From Chitinophagaceae bacterium (lineage in GTDB: Bacteria; Bacteroidota; Bacteroidia; Chitinophagales; Chitinophagaceae): a DNA stretch of 7,259 bases. A program made the translations under genes and the position numbers. How positions within the stretch are numbered: the first letter of the stretch is position 1; each line of letters opens with the position of its first letter. The notes beneath the pieces are model-generated. The model was given only the letters and a program-made list of their open reading frames with translations. It made no database searches and was not told the origin of the DNA. Of this stretch, positions 1 through 6,839 are shown in pieces. The stretch covers positions 1 through 7,259 of the forward strand of contig CANHLV010000085.1 of the NCBI GenBank assembly GCA_947461495.1, in the 5' to 3' direction.

Positions 1-104
1 CATTAAGCCTTACCTTTCTTCCACCGGTATCACCCCAAGGCGTAGACGCTAAGGAATTGAATAAGATAGTTTTTGAGATGATGTGGAAGGAACTAGCCCC
101 CTAA
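1..104 (+). CDS. C-terminal end of a probable lysophospholipid (1-acylglycerol-3-phosphate) acyltransferase, 5'-truncated
   Basis: An open frame enters from the left edge (first whole codon at base 3) and ends at the TAA at 102-104, giving 33 residues. The tail contains FLPPVSPQGVDAKELNKIVF followed by EMMWKEL. It resembles the end of bacterial PlsC-type acyltransferases, where a strand reading roughly 'FLPPI' precedes a 'G(L/V)...dv..L...v...M' helix. Those inner-membrane enzymes acylate lysophosphatidic acid to phosphatidic acid. The catalytic HX4D and EGTR motifs would lie outside the window, so the assignment rests on the tail alone. The last two codons before the stop (Ala, Pro) and the stop itself lie inside the inverted-repeat element that begins at 94, so the original C-terminus may have been slightly different. 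The gene converges on lptD. It could be another protein with a similar tail. Confidence 0.45.
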   Translation, partial: LSLTFLPPVSPQGVDAKELNKIVFEMMWKELAP

Positions 105-105
105 A

Positions 106-120
106 TCCCCCAAAGGGGGA
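106..120 (+). terminator. Hairpin likely ending the left-edge gene transcript
   Basis: A perfect 6-bp stem, TCCCCC / GGGGGA with an AAA loop, starts one base after the TAA stop of the left-edge gene and is followed by CTTTGATTGTGCTTT. The stem is strong but the tract after it is only moderately T-rich. In a longer transcript the full 35-42 bp pairing of the two element arms would also form. Terminator function is inferred from position and structure. Confidence 0.45.
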
Positions 121-233
121 CTTTGATTGTGCTTTGCTGGGCGGCCTCAAAATAAAGTTAATTACAATTTATTATTACTCTATGCTTACTAAGTATGAGC
201 AATTAAAACATCCTAAATAAAACATAATCAAAG

Positions 234-248
234 TCCCCCTTTGGGGGA
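234..248 (-). terminator. Hairpin likely ending the lptD transcript
   Basis: Read on the minus strand, this is the same TCCCCC-AAA-GGGGGA hairpin, 9 bases after the lptD stop. It is followed by the T-rich run CTTTGATTATGTTTTATTTA. With the copy at 106-120 it would let the element act as a two-way terminator between convergent genes. Function is inferred. Confidence 0.5.
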
Positions 249-257
249 TTGAGGGGG

Positions 258-3005
258 CTACAAATCATAAAAATACCTCGTCCTATTCACCTTAATATCC
301 CTCAGCATTGAAGACTTAGGACTAATGTTGATACTAAAGAATCTATATTTACCCACAGGAGACATATTGATATTCATCTGCCAGCAATGTAAATCTCTGG
401 ATAAATTAATGGATAACAAACCCAGTTCTTTTTGAGTAATATTATATGAGCCGGACAAACCCACTTTCCATTTTGGCGACAAACTGATATTGCCATTCCA
501 GTTAAAATCCTGATTGAAATTGGTAGTAAAAGAGCCCGGATTTATAGATGAAGGCAATCTTGAAAATCGTAATGAATACGAAACATCAGCAGACCAAGGT
601 GAAGAAAAATCTACAAATTCATTGGGATTATTGCTGATATAGGCAGCTTCCTGTTGGTATTCATCCATCGGCATGCCGCTCATATTTTGAGACCTGCTGT
701 TTTGGAATTGATTTGTTTTCTTTCCGGATTTATCACCACCACTAAAACGACTTTGCATTGAAATCCCACCACTGGTTAACCTTCCCAATGAAACTGGCTT
801 CTGACTCCATATTAGTTTGTCTACTCTTTTTCCTTGGGCATTTAATTGATAGGGATCAAATTGCGCATTGGCAGTGATGTTTATTTTTTCAAAAAGATTG
901 CTTCTAGCAGATAATGATAAATTACTCAACCTAAATGAATCTGCCAGAAAATTATAGCTGCCATTGATACTCAAACCGTCAAGTATAGAAACCTTTTTAG
1001 TACCTGCCGATGTATCTTTTGTGTTCTTGACTTTCATTTGCATGACATTGTCGATGCCAAAACTCAATCCTCCAAATCTCCCTTCAGAAAAAGATCCAAA
1101 AACACTTCTTTCATAGTAACTATAACGACCAACCCTACCCGAAGTATCAACTTGAGTAGAATAATAGCTGGATGCATTCATATTGGGTTTGTAACTAGCA
1201 GCAATGGATGGCCTAATTTCATGACGGATGGCCTGTATCTTACTATTCTTTTTAAATCCAAACATTCCAAATATTCTTGTCGTCATTCCAATACCAAAAC
1301 TCATATCTCTAGCAGTGTAAAAACCATCTTTTATTAAGGTATCAACCTTTTTTTCTGTATCATTCCATTGTCTGATAAATTTTTCCTGATACCATTTTTC
1401 TTGATAACTTACCGAAGGGGAAATTTGAAGAGGCCCCAATGAAGGCAACGACAAAGAGATAGGAACACTATGGCTTGCTCCCCATTTAAAATTATCTGAT
1501 AATTGTGTAGAAATGTTTTTTGCTGTATCATAAAAAGATGAAAGACTTCTTGCATTTGTATTCAAAGCCACTCCGATGTTTTCATACCATTTGTAATCTC
1601 CAATAACTTCTTTTCTTCTGAATGGATACAACGTATTTAAATTGAAGTTTACATCAGGGAAACGAATATTTATCAATCTTGAAATCGTATTCTGGTCATG
1701 ATTGGCACTCATGGAAAAATTGTAAGGTCTGTTTTTCCATGACTTTGAATAGGTAATGGAAGAAGACATCTGATTGGTAAAATTTCTTGTTGGACTATTG
1801 GGCACTTGTCCATTAAACTTACTACTTCCCGCATTTACATTAGCACTAAAAGTAACACCAGGTCTGGCTTTAGAATCAACACTATGTGTCCAACGAATGT
1901 TGAAAGTTTTGGAAGAGTTATAATCAGGATCGCCTTTAAATCCGGTTTTAAATCGTTGCACATCTAAAGAAAAATTTCCCTGGTAACGATATTTTTTGAA
2001 ATATCTTGGATTCAGACTGAAGGTCCAGCCTCCATAAGAATAGAGTGTTCCTCTTGTTATCACATCCCAGTTATCGTTCAAAATCTTATAATACCCCACT
2101 CCTTCCATGGCCAAACCGAGTTGCTGGTTAGCTGTAAAATTGGGCGCAATAAAACCCGAATGACGACCTTGCGACAATGGATAAATACCAAAAGGCAGAA
2201 CTATAGGTAAAGGAACACCTTCCATCTCAGGATGAACAGGACCGGTAAACGCCATTTTCTTGTTGATGAGCTTTACTTTACTACTTACAAAAGCAAAATG
2301 CGGCGTATCTAAATTACAGCTCGTGAATCTGCCATGTAAAGCGTAAAAAACATTGTCTTCGGCTTTTTTAATTTTTTCACCATAAACAAACATTTCACCC
2401 TGCTGTGTATAAGTACCTTTAGTTAACCCCTTCCCGGTTTTCATATTAAAAAATATGGTATCACTGATGGATTTGAAATCAGTTTGTTTGAATGTTGGAT
2501 AAGACAACACTTTGCCTGCAGAATCCTTTTCAAGATATGCCATAACCAGACTTGTTTGTTGGTCAAACTGAATAAAAGGAGCACCTAGTTCATTATCTGC
2601 ATATTTTACGTTAGAACTTTTACCATATAGATAAAGTTTTTTCATAGGAATATCAAAAACCATGGAGTCATCTGCATGATACTTTACAGGTGCCGTCAAA
2701 CTATCCTTTGATTTTCTGAAAGCTAGTGTATCATTTGATCCGACAATAATCGTATCATTTTTAACTAAATTCAAATTGTTTGAAAATGTTTTTTCGGGGA
2801 TGGTATCAAGATTAACTTTTTTTTGGAAATCATCATCAACAAATGAATTACTTTCAATATTGTAAAAAAAACAGCATTCATTGATGGCATCAGATGTGAA
2901 AAATGATTTTTCAGCCGCATGAGTAAAGCCGACAAACAATAATAGGATTAATGTCTGCAGCCAAAATGAAATTGTTTTTGCCTTACCTTTGTAGCGTTGC
3001 TTCAT
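258..3005 (-). CDS. lptD: LptD-like LPS assembly outer-membrane protein
   Basis: LptD is the outer-membrane beta-barrel that, with the lipoprotein LptE, inserts LPS into the outer leaflet at the end of the Lpt bridge. From the ATG at 3005 the protein has 915 residues. A basic N-terminus and hydrophobic stretch (about 11-30) form a signal peptide, probably cleaved near THAA. Residues about 115-225 form an OstA/LptA-like periplasmic domain. Next come the family hallmarks FTSC (Cys230), PLPIVLPFGIYP (265-276) and RHSGFIAPNF (281-290). A long barrel with alternating aromatic strands follows and ends in aromatic YFYDL. A Ser/Gln/Gly/Met-rich segment at about 745-790 looks like a flexible loop. The length is normal for the Bacteroidota form. 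A TTG 15 bases upstream is in frame, but ATG MKQRYKGK gives a standard signal peptide. The TAG stop comes from the repeat element. Only four cysteines are present (44, 45, 230, 874). It is transcribed divergently from the amidase operon. Confidence 0.93.
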   Translation of the reverse strand: MKQRYKGKAKTISFWLQTLILLLFVGFTHAAEKSFFTSDAINECCFFYNIESNSFVDDDFQKKVNLDTIPEKTFSNNLNLVKNDTIIVGSNDTLAFRKSKDSLTAPVKYHADDSMVFDIPMKKLYLYGKSSNVKYADNELGAPFIQFDQQTSLVMAYLEKDSAGKVLSYPTFKQTDFKSISDTIFFNMKTGKGLTKGTYTQQGEMFVYGEKIKKAEDNVFYALHGRFTSCNLDTPHFAFVSSKVKLINKKMAFTGPVHPEMEGVPLPIVLPFGIYPLSQGRHSGFIAPNFTANQQLGLAMEGVGYYKILNDNWDVITRGTLYSYGGWTFSLNPRYFKKYRYQGNFSLDVQRFKTGFKGDPDYNSSKTFNIRWTHSVDSKARPGVTFSANVNAGSSKFNGQVPNSPTRNFTNQMSSSITYSKSWKNRPYNFSMSANHDQNTISRLINIRFPDVNFNLNTLYPFRRKEVIGDYKWYENIGVALNTNARSLSSFYDTAKNISTQLSDNFKWGASHSVPISLSLPSLGPLQISPSVSYQEKWYQEKFIRQWNDTEKKVDTLIKDGFYTARDMSFGIGMTTRIFGMFGFKKNSKIQAIRHEIRPSIAASYKPNMNASSYYSTQVDTSGRVGRYSYYERSVFGSFSEGRFGGLSFGIDNVMQMKVKNTKDTSAGTKKVSILDGLSINGSYNFLADSFRLSNLSLSARSNLFEKINITANAQFDPYQLNAQGKRVDKLIWSQKPVSLGRLTSGGISMQSRFSGGDKSGKKTNQFQNSRSQNMSGMPMDEYQQEAAYISNNPNEFVDFSSPWSADVSYSLRFSRLPSSINPGSFTTNFNQDFNWNGNISLSPKWKVGLSGSYNITQKELGLLSINLSRDLHCWQMNINMSPVGKYRFFSINISPKSSMLRDIKVNRTRYFYDL

Positions 3006-3100
3006 ATAAAAGTGAAGCAAAAATAACTATATTAGAATAATGTATTTGTGAATATTTATACAAATACAATCCATATAAAAAACCTGAGTCTTACATATTT
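3006..3100. promoter_or_regulatory. Divergent lptD / amidase intergenic region with a 9-bp inverted repeat
   Basis: This 95-bp AT-rich gap must hold the promoters for lptD (leftward) and the four-gene run (rightward). It contains a perfect 9-bp inverted repeat, TGTATTTGT at 3041-3049 and ACAAATACA at 3060-3068, with a 10-bp spacer. Each arm, read on its own strand, contains TGTATTTG, one base from the Bacteroidota -7 consensus TAnnTTTG, but I find no clear -33 TTTG at the expected distance on either strand. The symmetry could mean paired divergent promoters or a dimeric regulator site. No Shine-Dalgarno sequence precedes either start, as is usual in this phylum. Confidence 0.4.
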
Positions 3101-4075
3101 ATGAAACTTCTACTAATTAATGTATTTTTCGGATGTGTATTATCTGTACCTTTTTTCAGCTACTCACAACAAACCAAAAAATTAAAAACCATCATAGTTG
3201 ATGCCGGTCATGGTGGAGACGACTATGGAGCTGTTGGCCAATATGAACATTCTCTCAGATCTAACGAAAAAGATGTCACACTTGGAATTTCCCTTAAATT
3301 AGTTGATGAGTTAAAAAAACAACTTCCGGAATTAAATATCATACCAACACGTACAAATGATATTTACCAAAGTCCAATCGAAAAAGCCAATATTGCAAAT
3401 GAAAACAAAGGAGACCTATTTATCTGTATCCATGCAGACTCCGGGCCATTGCGAACAGGAAGAAGACAAACAGGAACCAGAACAGTTACAAGATATAAAA
3501 TAACTTATAAGGGTAAAGGTAAAAAGAAGAAAAAAATATCAACTCCTTATAAAGCCGTAGAGCCTGTTTATGAATATTACAAGTTACCGCTAGAAAGGAA
3601 TGGCACCAGCGTTTGGATATTCGCTGCTCACAAAACAAGTGACAAGTTAAAAGCCATAATGAAAGAGGAAGGTCAGAATGAAGCAGAGTATGAAATCGAA
3701 ACAGGTGCAGATTCAACAATCAATAACTTCGACTTTAATACCCCTGAAGGCAGAGCAATAGCCCAGATTTATGCCAAAAGGTATCAGGAAAAAAGTGACC
3801 GACTGGCCACCTTGGTAAATGAAGAAGTTGACAAAACCAGCAGGCCTGCATTAGGCGTCAACCAAAGGCAAAAAGGCATTTGGGTTTTACAGGCCACAAA
3901 TATGCCTGCAATTCTAATAGAAACCGGATTCATCAATAATCCTGAAGACGAAAGATATCTAAATAGTGATAAAGGTCAACAGGAATTGGCTGAAACCATT
4001 ACTGCTGCCATAATTCGTTACAAAAATCAAATTGAAAACACAAACCATACTACCGGAAGCAACTCCGGGAAATAA
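3101..4075 (+). CDS. N-acetylmuramoyl-L-alanine amidase (AmiC-type, Amidase_3 fold), secreted
   Basis: This is a zinc hydrolase that cuts the amide bond between MurNAc and the stem peptide of peptidoglycan, acting in the periplasm in cell separation or wall remodelling. The protein has 324 residues. Residues 1-22 are a signal peptide ending near FFSYSQ. The catalytic domain starts with IIVDAGHGGDDYGAVG, and zinc ligands can be assigned as His37, Glu56 (in SNEKDVTL) and His111 (FICIHADSG). The catalytic Glu274 lies in AILIETGFINNPED. All key residues are present, so the enzyme should be active. Between His111 and NGTSVWI (167-173) lies an insert that is strongly basic at 118-146, including KGKGKKKKK, and is followed by an Asp/Glu-rich segment at about 189-204 that may cap the active site. 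No LysM or SPOR binding domain is visible. It is first in the rightward run; the next gene begins after 27 bp. The ATG at 3101 gives a clean signal peptide. Confidence 0.92.
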   Translation: MKLLLINVFFGCVLSVPFFSYSQQTKKLKTIIVDAGHGGDDYGAVGQYEHSLRSNEKDVTLGISLKLVDELKKQLPELNIIPTRTNDIYQSPIEKANIANENKGDLFICIHADSGPLRTGRRQTGTRTVTRYKITYKGKGKKKKKISTPYKAVEPVYEYYKLPLERNGTSVWIFAAHKTSDKLKAIMKEEGQNEAEYEIETGADSTINNFDFNTPEGRAIAQIYAKRYQEKSDRLATLVNEEVDKTSRPALGVNQRQKGIWVLQATNMPAILIETGFINNPEDERYLNSDKGQQELAETITAAIIRYKNQIENTNHTTGSNSGK

Positions 4076-4102
4076 ACTTGTATTTATAAATAATCTGGAA
4101 AA

Positions 4103-5095
4103 GTGAAACTAGCAAACGAAACAAAAGTTGGTGTTCTTGGAGCAATTGTCATTACACTCCTAGTACTTGGATTTAATTTTCTGAAAGGGAAAAAAATATT
4201 TTCAGACACCATGACCATTTATGCGAAATACAGTAATATTCAAGGACTCACTACTTCAAACCCTGTGATCATTAACGGGCTACAAGTGGGCATAGTAAGT
4301 GACATTTCAAATGACAAAAACTTAAAAGAAATCCTGGTTGTTATTTCAATTCAAAAAGACATCAACATCCCTTCAAACTCATTGGCTAGCATCACGCCTA
4401 ATCCATTAACGGTAACTAAAATGGAAATTAAGCTTGGCGACAATAATACCTATTTAAAAAATGGCGACACGCTGCTTACATCCACTAGTGAAGGATTTAT
4501 GGAAGGTATCATTAACAGCAAAGTAGACCCAATACTCAATTCAGTAAATCAATCTGTGCATTCAATAGATTCATTACTTAATAACGTGAATAGTTTATTT
4601 GACAATAATAACAAGAAAAACATTTCATCTACTTTAGAAAACTTGAATAATGCAACGGCATCTCTTCAAATGCTTCTTGATAAAAAAGGGCCTCTTACCA
4701 ATACTCTCACTAATGCTGAAAAATTCACAGGTAACCTTAACGCCAACAACAAGAAAATTGATAGCATACTCAATAGTTTAAATACTACAGCTACACACCT
4801 ATCTCAACTTGATCTGGAAAAAACATTAACCTCTTTACAACTTACCATCAACTCATTGAAACAAACTGTTGAAAAATTAAATAGCAAAGAAGGTTCTGTA
4901 GGATTGTTGATGAACGATCCTTCATTATACAAAAACTTAAATGCCACTGCCAATAAAATCAATGTTTTACTTGATGACATCAGGGTTCATCCAAAGCGTT
5001 ATGTTTCCGTTTCGATGTTTGGAAAAAAAGAAAAAAAAGCACCACTTCAAACTCCATTACCCGATACTTTAGATGCGCCATATATAAATAAATAA
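4103..5095 (+). CDS. mlaD: MlaD family (MCE domain) lipid transport protein
   Basis: MCE proteins are inner-membrane-anchored periplasmic substrate carriers of MlaFEDB-like ABC systems that move phospholipids between the membranes. The 330-residue protein opens with MKLANETKVG, the standard start of Bacteroidota MCE proteins, which supports the GTG codon at 4103. One membrane anchor spans about 9-27. A single MCE domain follows at about 37-113, with NIQGLTTSNPVIINGLQVGIV and a hydrophobic ITPNPLTVTKMEIKLG segment. Residues about 135-295 are Asn/Leu/Ser-rich helix likely to form the coiled or tunnel-like region, with GSVGLLMNDPSLYKNLN (264-280) and DDIRVHPKRYVSVSMFGKK (291-309) near the end, both typical of the family. 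It lies 27 bp after the amidase and 34 bp before the OstA-like gene, consistent with co-transcription. The MlaE permease and MlaF ATPase are not in the window, so its partners are encoded elsewhere. Confidence 0.92.
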   Translation: MKLANETKVGVLGAIVITLLVLGFNFLKGKKIFSDTMTIYAKYSNIQGLTTSNPVIINGLQVGIVSDISNDKNLKEILVVISIQKDINIPSNSLASITPNPLTVTKMEIKLGDNNTYLKNGDTLLTSTSEGFMEGIINSKVDPILNSVNQSVHSIDSLLNNVNSLFDNNNKKNISSTLENLNNATASLQMLLDKKGPLTNTLTNAEKFTGNLNANNKKIDSILNSLNTTATHLSQLDLEKTLTSLQLTINSLKQTVEKLNSKEGSVGLLMNDPSLYKNLNATANKINVLLDDIRVHPKRYVSVSMFGKKEKKAPLQTPLPDTLDAPYINK

Positions 5096-5129
5096 CATCA
5101 GCCACTTTACTAATCTGGCATCCCTTTCA

Positions 5130-6782
5130 ATGAACAAAACTGTATTAACATATAAATACGCATTAAAACAGGTACTTATTATTTTTATCGCTTTGACTTC
5201 TTTTTTTTGCACTTCATTACAAGCACAGGTAAAGCAAATTTCAATTGCACCTACAGATACGATTAGAACCATTGAAATCATCAGTGCTAAAAACCTCAGA
5301 CAAATTACGCTTGGTAAAGAAACAGTTTTGCAAACCTTAGCCGGGAATGCTAAAGTAAGACAAGGAAACACCATTCTTGAAGGCGACAGTATAGTACTTG
5401 ATAAATCAACAGGTATAGCCGAAGTTTTCGGCAATGTACATATCAATGATGCAGACACTGTAAACACTTACGCTCAATATTTGAAGTATGTTGGTAATGA
5501 ACAAATGGCTTATCTTTCAAACGATGTTAGGCTTACTGATGGCAGAGCCAAACTAACTACCAACAACCTTGAATACAATTTAAAAACAGGAATTGCTACT
5601 TATAAAAATGGAGGCAAAGTGGTAAACGAAAAAACCACGCTTACCAGCGAGGAAGGCGTTTATTATTCAGATACAAAAGATGCTTTTTTTAAAAGGAATG
5701 TTCATTTGAATGATCCCAAATATAAAATGACAGCAGATAGCCTAAGGTATAATACTGCTTTTAAAAATGCATATTTTATTTCCCCAACACACATTGTTTC
5801 AGATAACGGTATCGTTGACACGAAGTCTGGGACTTACAATCTTCAGACCGGAGAAGCTGTATTTTTAGACAAAACAGTTTTTCGAGACAGTACTCGTTTT
5901 ATTAGTGGCAACAAAATCGCCATAGATGAAAAGAGTGATATGATACAAATTGATGGCAATGGAAAATTTGTAGACAGTTCGAATAATGTAATTGTTTTGG
6001 GAAACGAGATACATATTGATAAAAAGAACAGTAGTTTTTTAGCCACTAGAAAACCTGTTATGATTTTATATCAAAATAATGACAGTACATACATTGCTGC
6101 TGATACACTTTTTTCTGGCAGAAGAGTAAAAGACAGTACAGATAAAAAATTAAGAACAACAAAAGATACATTACAACAACCTTTAGCTATTGATGTCAAC
6201 AAACATTCGCAAGACACGGTTCGTTATTTCATAGGCTTTCACCATGTAAGAATATTCAATGATTCACTACAAGCGGTAAGCGATAGTCTGCACTACTCTA
6301 CTGTGGACTCTGCCTTTAAATTATTTGGCAACCCTATTTGCTGGAACAATAATACTCAACTCACCGGAGACACCATTTATTTGACTACTGAACATCAAAA
6401 AGCAAAACAACTGAAGGTGTTTTTTAATGCGATGGTCATAAATAAAACAAATGATGGACTATACAATCAAATGTCAGGGAAAACAATAAATGGATATTTT
6501 AAAAATGGGAATATAGATTATATCCGTACTAAAGGATCACCTGCTGAAAGTATATTTTATCCTCAGGATGATGACAGTGCCTATATAGGTTTAAACCGAA
6601 GCAAAGGAGATGTTATAGATATTATATTCACCAATAAAGAAATCAACAGAATTAAATTTATCAGCGATGTGGATGGCACTTTGTATCCGATGAACCAAAT
6701 TCCTGCTGCGATAAAGTATTTGAAAAATTTTAAATGGCAGGAGGAAAAAAGACCTAAAAATAAACTGGAATTATTTGAGTAA
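5130..6782 (+). CDS. OstA/LptA-like periplasmic protein, probable LPS-transport bridge component
   Basis: The OstA/LptA fold is an open beta jelly-roll that shields LPS acyl chains as LPS crosses the periplasm. This protein has 550 residues, about three times a typical proteobacterial LptA. Residues 1-33 form a signal peptide, probably cleaved after SLQA. From about 60 to 330 there are repeated short strand units of the form 'L.GD.....s...a...GnV.i.d', for example TILEGDSIVLDKSTGIAEVF (81-100), LTTNNLEYNLKTGIATY (142-158) and MTADSLRYNTAFKNAYF (200-216). A hydrophilic Lys/Asp/Thr linker (about 331-362) leads to a second block at about 365-515 with the same repeat style (LTGDTIYLTTEHQKAKQLKV). 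There is no second membrane segment or visible barrel, so it is soluble or peripheral. The ATG at 5130 gives the signal peptide. Its placement with lptD across the divergent promoter supports an LPS-transport role, but which Lpt step it performs is inferred. Confidence 0.85.
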   Translation: MNKTVLTYKYALKQVLIIFIALTSFFCTSLQAQVKQISIAPTDTIRTIEIISAKNLRQITLGKETVLQTLAGNAKVRQGNTILEGDSIVLDKSTGIAEVFGNVHINDADTVNTYAQYLKYVGNEQMAYLSNDVRLTDGRAKLTTNNLEYNLKTGIATYKNGGKVVNEKTTLTSEEGVYYSDTKDAFFKRNVHLNDPKYKMTADSLRYNTAFKNAYFISPTHIVSDNGIVDTKSGTYNLQTGEAVFLDKTVFRDSTRFISGNKIAIDEKSDMIQIDGNGKFVDSSNNVIVLGNEIHIDKKNSSFLATRKPVMILYQNNDSTYIAADTLFSGRRVKDSTDKKLRTTKDTLQQPLAIDVNKHSQDTVRYFIGFHHVRIFNDSLQAVSDSLHYSTVDSAFKLFGNPICWNNNTQLTGDTIYLTTEHQKAKQLKVFFNAMVINKTNDGLYNQMSGKTINGYFKNGNIDYIRTKGSPAESIFYPQDDDSAYIGLNRSKGDVIDIIFTNKEINRIKFISDVDGTLYPMNQIPAAIKYLKNFKWQEEKRPKNKLELFE

Positions 6783-6839
6783 TTTTATATTGCGAGCCTG
6801 AGAAAATAACGTTTTTGAATACCAATATTTTTTTACCTG

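Larger units (their letters stand above)
94..260. repeat. 167-bp MITE-like element with 35-bp terminal inverted repeats
   Basis: The left arm at 94-128 begins TAGCCCCCTAAATCCCCC. It is the reverse complement of the right arm at 226-260 with one mismatch (A103 against the complement of G251). The match continues imperfectly to 135/219, for about 42 bp with three mismatches in total. Complementarity stops exactly at 94 and 260, so the ends are well defined. Each arm also holds its own small palindrome, a C5 run and a G5 run separated by three A or T. The roughly 83-bp centre is AT-rich and has no reading frame, only a small hairpin at 183-201. Both ends carry TA, which could be a TA target duplication, but the palindrome makes this indistinguishable from the repeat itself. 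The structure fits a small non-autonomous element or REP-like intergenic repeat. No transposase is present and mobility is inferred. Confidence 0.8.

Noticed and set aside
88..266. Target-site duplication flanking the inverted-repeat element
   Set aside because: Bases outside 94 and 260 show no direct repeat longer than one base. The only possible duplication is the TA at each end, which cannot be told apart from the repeat.
1038..1337. 99-codon plus-strand frame antisense to lptD
   Set aside because: It lies wholly inside lptD, has no family resemblance and shows the composition expected of a shadow frame.
3006..3020. Upstream TTG start for lptD, adding five residues
   Set aside because: The ATG at 3005 gives a normal basic-hydrophobic signal peptide, and the extra MLHFY adds nothing recognisable.
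3486..3719. 77-codon minus-strand frame inside the amidase gene
   Set aside because: It is a shadow of a well-supported catalytic domain, rich in Leu/His/Phe as expected from antisense reading.
4053..4068. CCGGA / TCCGG hairpin at the end of the amidase gene as a terminator
   Set aside because: The stem is only 5 bp, lies within the coding sequence and is not followed by a T tract.
4091..5118. Shared TAATCTGG upstream of mlaD (4091-4098) and of the OstA-like gene (5111-5118) as a common control site
   Set aside because: Its distance from the two starts differs (4 and 11 bases), and an 8-base match in AT-rich gaps is weak.
5069..5467. 132-codon minus-strand frame over the mlaD end and the OstA-like start
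   Set aside because: It overlaps two confident genes and the intervening gap, with no recognisable domain.
5843..6046. 67-codon minus-strand frame inside the OstA-like gene
   Set aside because: Antisense shadow of a confident coding region.
6811..6839. Internal promoter before the last gene
   Set aside because: A TTTG at 6814-6817 and a TATTTTTT at 6826-6833 are too close together to be a -33/-7 pair.
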